A stretch of DNA of 56,977 bases. It comes from Paenibacillus massiliensis 2301065 = DSM 16942. Lineage in GTDB: Bacteria; Bacillota; Bacilli; Paenibacillales; Paenibacillaceae. Positions 53,020 to 56,977 of the stretch are shown here, piece after piece (positions within the stretch are counted from its first letter, which is position 1; each line of letters opens with the position of its first letter). The stretch spans positions 1 to 56,977 of the forward strand of contig NZ_KB898209.1 of the NCBI RefSeq assembly GCF_000377505.1, given 5' to 3'. The notes beneath the pieces were generated by a model, which searched no databases, was not told where the DNA came from, and was given only the letters and a program-made list of their open reading frames with translations. A program made the translations under genes and the position numbers.

Positions 53020-53964
53020 GTGATTGAAATCGAAAAGCCGAAAATTGAGACGGTGGACGTCAATGATGATGGCACCTATGGGAAATTCGTAGTAGAACCT
53101 CTGGAACGCGGATACGGTACGACGCTGGGCAACTCGCTTCGTCGTATTCTGCTCTCCTCTCTGCCGGGTGCGGCAGTGACATCGGTGCAAATCGATGGAG
53201 TTCTGCACGAGTTTGCAACAGTTCCAGGTGTGATGGAAGATGTAACGGAGATTATCTTGAACCTGAAGGCTCTCTCGCTGAAGATCCATTCCGATGAAGA
53301 GAAAGTGCTCGAAATCGATGCGGAAGGCGAAGGAACTGTGACGGCAGGAGATATTCGTGCGGATAGTGATGTTGAAATCCTGAATCCGGATCTTCATATC
53401 GCCACATTGGGGCCGGGTTCGAGACTTCACATGCGTATTTTCGCCAATCGCGGTCGCGGCTATGTTAAGCAAGACCGGAACAAACGCGAAGATCAGCCGA
53501 TCGGCGTTATCCCCGTCGACTCCATCTATACACCGATCTCACGTGTAAACTACGGAGTGGAGAATACGCGTGTTGGCCAAGTAACCAACTACGATAAGCT
53601 GACACTCGAAGTATGGACCGACGGAAGTATTCGACCTGAAGAGGCTGTAAGTCTCGGGGCTAAAATTTTGACTGAACATCTTATGCTGTTCGTTGGCTTG
53701 ACTGATGAAGCCAAGGACGCTGAGATTATGGTTGAAAAAGAGGAAGACAAGAAAGAAAAAGTATTGGAAATGACGATTGAAGAACTGGATCTTTCCGTCC
53801 GTTCCTACAACTGCCTTAAGCGCGCTGGTATCAACACGGTACAAGAGCTTACAACGAAATCTGAAGAAGATATGATGAAGGTCCGTAACTTGGGCCGCAA
53901 ATCTTTGGAAGAGGTTCAAGAGAAGCTGGAAGAGCTTGGTTTAGGACTTCGTACGGAAGAATAG
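53020..53964 (+). CDS. rpoA: DNA-directed RNA polymerase subunit alpha
   Basis: The alpha dimer starts polymerase assembly and contacts promoter DNA and regulators. The 314-residue protein has an N-terminal assembly domain (E-P-L-E-R-G-Y-G-T-T-L-G-N-S-L-R-R at about 26-42) and a C-terminal domain (about 245-314, D-L-S-V-R-S-Y-N-C-L-K-R-A-G-I). The start is GTG after GAAGGAGGG. Confidence 0.98.
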   Translation: MIEIEKPKIETVDVNDDGTYGKFVVEPLERGYGTTLGNSLRRILLSSLPGAAVTSVQIDGVLHEFATVPGVMEDVTEIILNLKALSLKIHSDEEKVLEIDAEGEGTVTAGDIRADSDVEILNPDLHIATLGPGSRLHMRIFANRGRGYVKQDRNKREDQPIGVIPVDSIYTPISRVNYGVENTRVGQVTNYDKLTLEVWTDGSIRPEEAVSLGAKILTEHLMLFVGLTDEAKDAEIMVEKEEDKKEKVLEMTIEELDLSVRSYNCLKRAGINTVQELTTKSEEDMMKVRNLGRKSLEEVQEKLEELGLGLRTEE

Positions 53965-53998
53965 TTTAGCAACGTCCTGAGTGAAGGAGGGAAAACAC

Positions 53999-54364
53999 AT
54001 GGCATATCAAAAATTGGGCCGTAACTCCAGTGCACGTAAAGCATTGTTCCGTGACCTGGTAACGGATCTGTTCCTGTATGAGCGTATCCAAACTACTGAG
54101 GCGAAAGCGAAGGAAGTTCGTTCTATCGCTGAAAAGCTGATCACTAAAGCTAAAAAAGGTGATCTGCATGCACGTCGTCAAGTAGCTGCTTATGTTCGTC
54201 GCGAAACTTTGGACGGCGATCAGGATGCAATCCAAAAACTGTTTAGCGATTTGGCTACTCGTTACTCCGAGCGTCCAGGTGGATACACTCGTATCCTGAA
54301 ACTGGGACCTCGTCGTGGCGATGCTGCTCCAATGGTTTACTTGGAATTGGTTGACCGCGCGTAA
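53999..54364 (+). CDS. rplQ: Ribosomal protein bL17
   Basis: L17 is a 50S protein at the tunnel exit side. The 121-residue protein starts M-A-Y-Q-K-L-G-R-N-S-S-A-R-K-A-L and is the short Gram-positive form. The ATG follows GAAGGAGGG; the in-frame GTG at 53981 lies before that site. It closes the long ribosomal block, with two terminators after it. Confidence 0.98.
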   Translation: MAYQKLGRNSSARKALFRDLVTDLFLYERIQTTEAKAKEVRSIAEKLITKAKKGDLHARRQVAAYVRRETLDGDQDAIQKLFSDLATRYSERPGGYTRILKLGPRRGDAAPMVYLELVDRA

Positions 54365-54378
54365 GCAGGTGGAAGAGG

Positions 54379-54420
54379 AAAGGGTGGCAGAATCCGATGA
54401 TTCTGAGCGGCCCTTTTTTT
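54379..54420 (+). terminator. Terminator of the alpha gene set
   Basis: AAAGGG and CAGAATC on the left pair with GATTCTG and CCCTTT on the right, interrupted by a small internal loop, with seven to eight T. It ends transcription after rplQ. Confidence 0.82.
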
Positions 54421-54427
54421 CTTCTGT

Positions 54428-54458
54428 GGGAGAAGCTCCGTAAGGGCTTCTCCTTTTT
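54428..54458 (+). terminator. Second terminator after rplQ
   Basis: GGGAGAAGC and GGCTTCTCC, with an eight-base loop, are followed by five T. It backs up the first terminator. The sequence from 54459 to 54650 holds no gene that I can support. Confidence 0.8.
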
Positions 54459-54650
54459 AATGAATTGATTAACGGTCTTCGGTCCCCCTACATTCTCTTT
54501 AGCCAGAAAGGGCTCATTGGACGTTGTCCGCTGGACTCCTGCAAGCTTGGCGGTAGGCGGGGATATAGAAGGGATTCATGCATCCATTCATCTGAGTGTA
54601 CGGGTCTAAATGAAGCCATACACGATCCATAAGAAGGTGCGATTTCAGAC

Positions 54651-55427
54651 ATGCGGAATATTTGCATGAAAGTGAACTATGATGGAACAAGCTATTACGG
54701 TTTTCAGACACAGCCTGGCGGTAATACGATTCAGGATTATATTGAAGATGCCATCTTTTCCTTAACAGGAGAAAGGCTCAAGATAACTGCTTCAGGGCGT
54801 ACGGACGCAGGTGTGCATGCGTATGGGCAAGTCTTCAACTTCCTAACGGAATCACGTATCCCGTTACACCGCTGGTGTCTGGCGCTGAATGCGTGGTTGC
54901 CGGAGGACATCATTCTTACGGAGGCCACAGAAGTGCCGCTGGAATTCCACGCACGTCATATGGCCAAGCGTAAGACGTACCGCTATACCGTGAATGCCAA
55001 TCGCTTCCCGGATATTTTTCATCGCAGGACGCAGATGCATCATCCAACTCGTCTGGATGTTGAAGCCATGAAGCAGGGGCTTCAGCTCCTCATCGGAACG
55101 CATGATTATACATCGTTCGCTTCCCGGCATTCGCAGAAGACGAATCATGTACGGACCGTGTATGATGCCCATATGACGGTGGATTATTCCTTTTCTAGAC
55201 CAGGTTCGGATGATCAAGGAATTATTCATACGTATTTTACCGGCAACGGCTTCTTGCAGCATATGGTTCGGATCATGATGGGAACGCTGTTGGAGATTGG
55301 TGAAGGGAAGAAACAGCCTGAGGATATCCAGCATATTTTGGCTGCCAAGAACCGAAGTGCGGCTGGTCCGACTGCCGTGGCTCATGCCCTGATGCTGTGG
55401 AAAGTGGATTATGAAGAAAACACATAA
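54651..55427 (+). CDS. truA: tRNA pseudouridine synthase A
   Basis: TruA makes pseudouridine at positions 38-40 of tRNA anticodon arms. The 258-residue protein has the catalytic G-R-T-D-A-G-V-H-A motif near 50-58 (aspartate nucleophile) and K-R-K-T-Y-R-Y, F-x-G-x-x-F-L-x-x-M-V-R (G-N-G-F-L-Q-H-M-V-R) segments. The ribosome site is a modest AAGGTG. In many relatives three ECF transporter genes lie just before it; here they are missing. Confidence 0.95.
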   Translation: MRNICMKVNYDGTSYYGFQTQPGGNTIQDYIEDAIFSLTGERLKITASGRTDAGVHAYGQVFNFLTESRIPLHRWCLALNAWLPEDIILTEATEVPLEFHARHMAKRKTYRYTVNANRFPDIFHRRTQMHHPTRLDVEAMKQGLQLLIGTHDYTSFASRHSQKTNHVRTVYDAHMTVDYSFSRPGSDDQGIIHTYFTGNGFLQHMVRIMMGTLLEIGEGKKQPEDIQHILAAKNRSAAGPTAVAHALMLWKVDYEENT

Positions 55428-55454
55428 AACAGTTAAAAATACATGATAATTTGC

Positions 55455-55483
55455 TTGCGGAATTTCAATATATCGTGTAGTAT
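55455..55483 (+). promoter_or_regulatory. Possible promoter of rplM-rpsI
   Basis: TTGCGG (55455-55460) and TAGTAT (55478-55483) are 17 bases apart, upstream of the L13-type leader. The boxes are imperfect. Confidence 0.45.
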
Positions 55484-55489
55484 ATAAGT

Positions 55490-55605
55490 TGTGTTTTCTT
55501 AATGGCTTTCCCACAGCCCCAATTAAGATGTACACCTAATGAGTAAATATCCATCACAAATGCAATAACTTAATGAACGAAGATAAATGAATATTAATGA
55601 TTGTA
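55490..55605 (+). promoter_or_regulatory. Probable ribosomal protein L13 leader
   Basis: The untranslated stretch before rplM contains GGCT-TTCCCAC-AGCC followed by AATTAAGATGTACACCTAAT, features that fit the L13 leader described in Bacillota. The call rests on position and short sequence resemblance, not on an alignment. Confidence 0.5.
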
Positions 55606-55629
55606 ATGATCTAAGGGAGGAACATTTTC

Positions 55630-56067
55630 ATGCGTACTACGTATATGGCTAAGCCAAGTGAAGTTGAGCGCAATTGGCATATCATTGATGCTGAAGGCAA
55701 AACTCTTGGTCGTCTGGCTAGTGAAGCTGCTTCATTGATTCGCGGTAAGCACAAGCCACAATTCACTCCACACGTTGACGGCGGTGATTTCGTTGTCGTT
55801 ATCAATGCGGAGAAGGTTGTACTGACTGGTAAGAAAATGGAAAACAAAAAATACTACCGTCACTCGCTGCACCCAGGTGGTCTGAAAGTGACTGTCGCTC
55901 AAGACATGATTAAAAACAAACCAGAGCGTATGTTGGAATTGGCTGTTTATGGTATGCTTCCTAAGACTCGTATGGGCGAAAAAATGAAGCTGAGATTGAA
56001 AGCTTACAAAGGCATTGAGCATCCACATGCAGCACAAAAACCTGAAGTTTACGAACTTCGCGGATAA
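55630..56067 (+). CDS. rplM: Ribosomal protein uL13
   Basis: L13 is an early 50S assembly protein and likely represses its own operon. The 145-residue protein starts M-R-T-T-Y-M-A-K and has V-E-R-N-W-H-I-I-D-A-E-G-K-T-L-G-R-L-A and M-L-P-K-T-R-M-G segments. AGGGAGG precedes the ATG. rpsI follows 19 bases later. Confidence 0.98.
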   Translation: MRTTYMAKPSEVERNWHIIDAEGKTLGRLASEAASLIRGKHKPQFTPHVDGGDFVVVINAEKVVLTGKKMENKKYYRHSLHPGGLKVTVAQDMIKNKPERMLELAVYGMLPKTRMGEKMKLRLKAYKGIEHPHAAQKPEVYELRG

Positions 56068-56086
56068 TTAAAAGGAGGACAGTTTC

Positions 56087-56479
56087 ATGGCACAAGTACA
56101 ATACTATGGGACAGGTCGTCGTAAACATTCGGTAGCTCGTGTTCGTCTTGTACCGGGTGAAGGACGCATTGTCATTAACAAACGTGATATCAATGATTAT
56201 TTCGGTGTAGAAACACTGAAAATGATCGTAAGACAACCACTGAACCTGACTGAAACAAATGGTAACTACGATGTTGTAGTTATCGCACATGGTGGTGGTA
56301 TCTCTGGTCAAGCTGGAGCAATCCGTCACGGGATTTCCCGTGCACTGCTCAAAGCAGATCCAGAATTCCGTCCAGCTCTGAAAAAAGCAGGATTCCTGAC
56401 TCGTGACCCACGGATGAAAGAACGTAAAAAATACGGTCTCAAAGCCGCTCGTCGCGCACCTCAGTTCTCCAAACGTTAA
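56087..56479 (+). CDS. rpsI: Ribosomal protein uS9
   Basis: S9 reaches the P site with its C-terminal tail. The 130-residue protein has Y-Y-G-T-G-R-R-K-H-S-V-A-R-V-R near the start and ends with R-A-P-Q-F-S-K-R, the tRNA-contacting tail. AAAGGAGG precedes the ATG. It ends the two-gene rplM-rpsI unit. Confidence 0.98.
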   Translation: MAQVQYYGTGRRKHSVARVRLVPGEGRIVINKRDINDYFGVETLKMIVRQPLNLTETNGNYDVVVIAHGGGISGQAGAIRHGISRALLKADPEFRPALKKAGFLTRDPRMKERKKYGLKAARRAPQFSKR

Positions 56480-56501
56480 TATTTCTTGTTATCAAGAATA
56501 T

Positions 56502-56540
56502 GCAGCTCTTGGCCTTATGGCCAGGAGCTGTTTTTATTTT
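56502..56540 (+). terminator. Terminator of rplM-rpsI
   Basis: CAGCTCTTGGCC and GGCCAGGAGCTG, around a TTAT loop, are followed by TTTTTATTTT. From here to the intron end near 56697 no gene is seen. Confidence 0.9.
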
Positions 56541-56734
56541 AAGAGCTGTTCAAATAGAACATAGCTGATATAGTGAATAATTTACTCGGTTAGTTTTTGC
56601 TTTTGAGCTGGTTCCGATTATGAGGATTGGATTCGATCTGATGAACTATCTCTTGAACAAAGAAGGTGTGTATTTGTAGGTACATCATTCTCTTCTAGAG
56701 TAAAGGGCTGGATTCAAACCAGCCCCTCCTCATC

Positions 56735-56768
56735 AAACCGTACATGAGGTTTTCCCTCATACGGCTTT
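56735..56768 (-). ncRNA. Group II intron domain V
   Basis: Read on the minus strand this is a 34-base hairpin: AAAGCCGTATGAGG, an A-rich loop, then CCTCATGTACGGTTT. It has the two-base bulge and lower-stem AGC triad that bind the catalytic metals of group II introns. Confidence 0.88.
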
Positions 56769-56797
56769 CCGATGTTCGTCTTTCATGGGCATGCAGA

Positions 56798-56977
56798 TCA
56801 CAATAACGTTTTTAGTCCATACATGTTAGCAATATACTTGACTTCAGGTCCTGAACTCATCCAACTCCTGCGCTGCCTCTTCTTTGCATACCACCGGGTT
56901 AATCGCTGCAGAATATACCAATCCAGCTTGGCTAATCTCTTTTGGCTGTGGTTCGTGTAGTAGTAATTTCTCCATCC
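56798..56977 (-). CDS. ltrA: Group II intron reverse transcriptase/maturase, C-terminal fragment
   Basis: This partial gene runs off the right edge; 59 codons and the TGA stop (56798-56800) are seen. The fragment begins G-W-R-N-Y-Y-Y-T, continues L-A-K-L-D-W-Y-I-L-Q-R-L-T-R-W, and ends L-K-T-L-L. This is the maturase (X) domain pattern, G-W-x-N-Y followed by a leucine- and tryptophan-rich helix, of intron-encoded proteins. No HNH endonuclease domain appears at the C-terminus. The reverse transcriptase domain would be upstream, outside the window. The ORF lies directly before domain V, as in intron-encoded proteins of domain IV. Confidence 0.85.
   Translation of the reverse strand, partial: GWRNYYYTNHSQKRLAKLDWYILQRLTRWYAKKRQRRSWMSSGPEVKYIANMYGLKTLL

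Larger units (their letters stand above)
56697..56977 (-). mobile_element. Group II intron, 3' part, cut by the window end
   Basis: On the minus strand the reverse transcriptase C-terminus is followed by intron RNA domains V and VI. Domain V is the 34-base hairpin at 56735-56768, which carries the AGC catalytic triad and A-A-G-C-C-G-T at its foot. Domain VI contains GGGCTGG...CCAGCCC (56705-56725). The 3' splice end should lie within a few bases of 56697, but I cannot fix it exactly. The 5' part lies beyond the window. Confidence 0.85.

Noticed and set aside
56772..56960. Plus-strand open frame at the right edge
   Set aside because: It lies opposite the maturase fragment and intron domain V and has no ribosome site.

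Overview
The window is a stretch of the conserved chromosome backbone of a low-to-mid GC Gram-positive bacterium. Gene order and protein sequences point to the Paenibacillaceae, most likely Paenibacillus. The evidence is the ctsR-mcsA-mcsB-clpC-radA-disA order, pssA directly after disA, a zinc-type S14, Bacillus-like TTG starts for rpoB, rpoC, rplJ and rpsE, and strong AAGGAGG ribosome binding sites. The genus is an inference from protein resemblance; no database was consulted.

Layout. (1) 1-2660: the end of an rRNA operon (5S rRNA and terminator), then two accessory genes. One is a convergent gene for an exported CYTH-like protein, the other an Eis-like GNAT acetyltransferase. (2) 2740-7912: the CtsR-controlled heat-shock operon ctsR-mcsA-mcsB-clpC, with a textbook promoter and CtsR operator. 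(3) 8050-11565: radA, disA, pssA. A small opposite-strand gene of MazG-like appearance (11649-12044) shares a bidirectional terminator with pssA. (4) 12261-20690: the PIN-TRAM membrane protein YacL, ispD-ispF, gltX, a cysteine T-box controlling cysE-cysS, then mrnC, rlmB and rae1/yacP. (5) 20773-25435: sigH, rpmG-secE-nusG, rplK-rplA behind an L1-type site, and rplJ-rplL behind an L10 leader. (6) 25561-33956: a YbxB-type methyltransferase, rpoB and rpoC. (7) 33975-38920: the L7Ae-like rplGB and the str genes rpsL-rpsG-fusA-tuf. (8) 38972-54457: the S10, spc and alpha clusters without a missing ribosomal gene, with secY, adk, map, a KOW protein, infA, rpmJ and rpoA. (9) 54651-56540: truA, then rplM-rpsI. 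(10) 56697-56977: the 3' end of a group II intron on the minus strand, cut by the window edge.

The genes mainly serve transcription and translation: RNA polymerase core and SigH, NusG, more than 30 ribosomal proteins, EF-G, EF-Tu, IF-1, two aminoacyl-tRNA synthetases, and RNA processing or modification enzymes. Protein export (SecE, SecY, Map), protein quality control (McsA/McsB/ClpC) and DNA-integrity signalling (RadA, DisA) sit among them.

I found no clear new multi-gene system. The most interesting signals are RNA- or DNA-level: an 88-nt nested hairpin before gltX, a terminator-like hairpin inside the spc operon between rplF and rplR, a 22-bp perfect palindrome between rpoB and rpoC, a terminator-like structure in the rpoB leader, the cysteine T-box, the exported CYTH-like protein with a degenerate signature, and the group II intron beside rpsI. 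The usual ecfA1-ecfA2-ecfT genes between rplQ and truA are absent.
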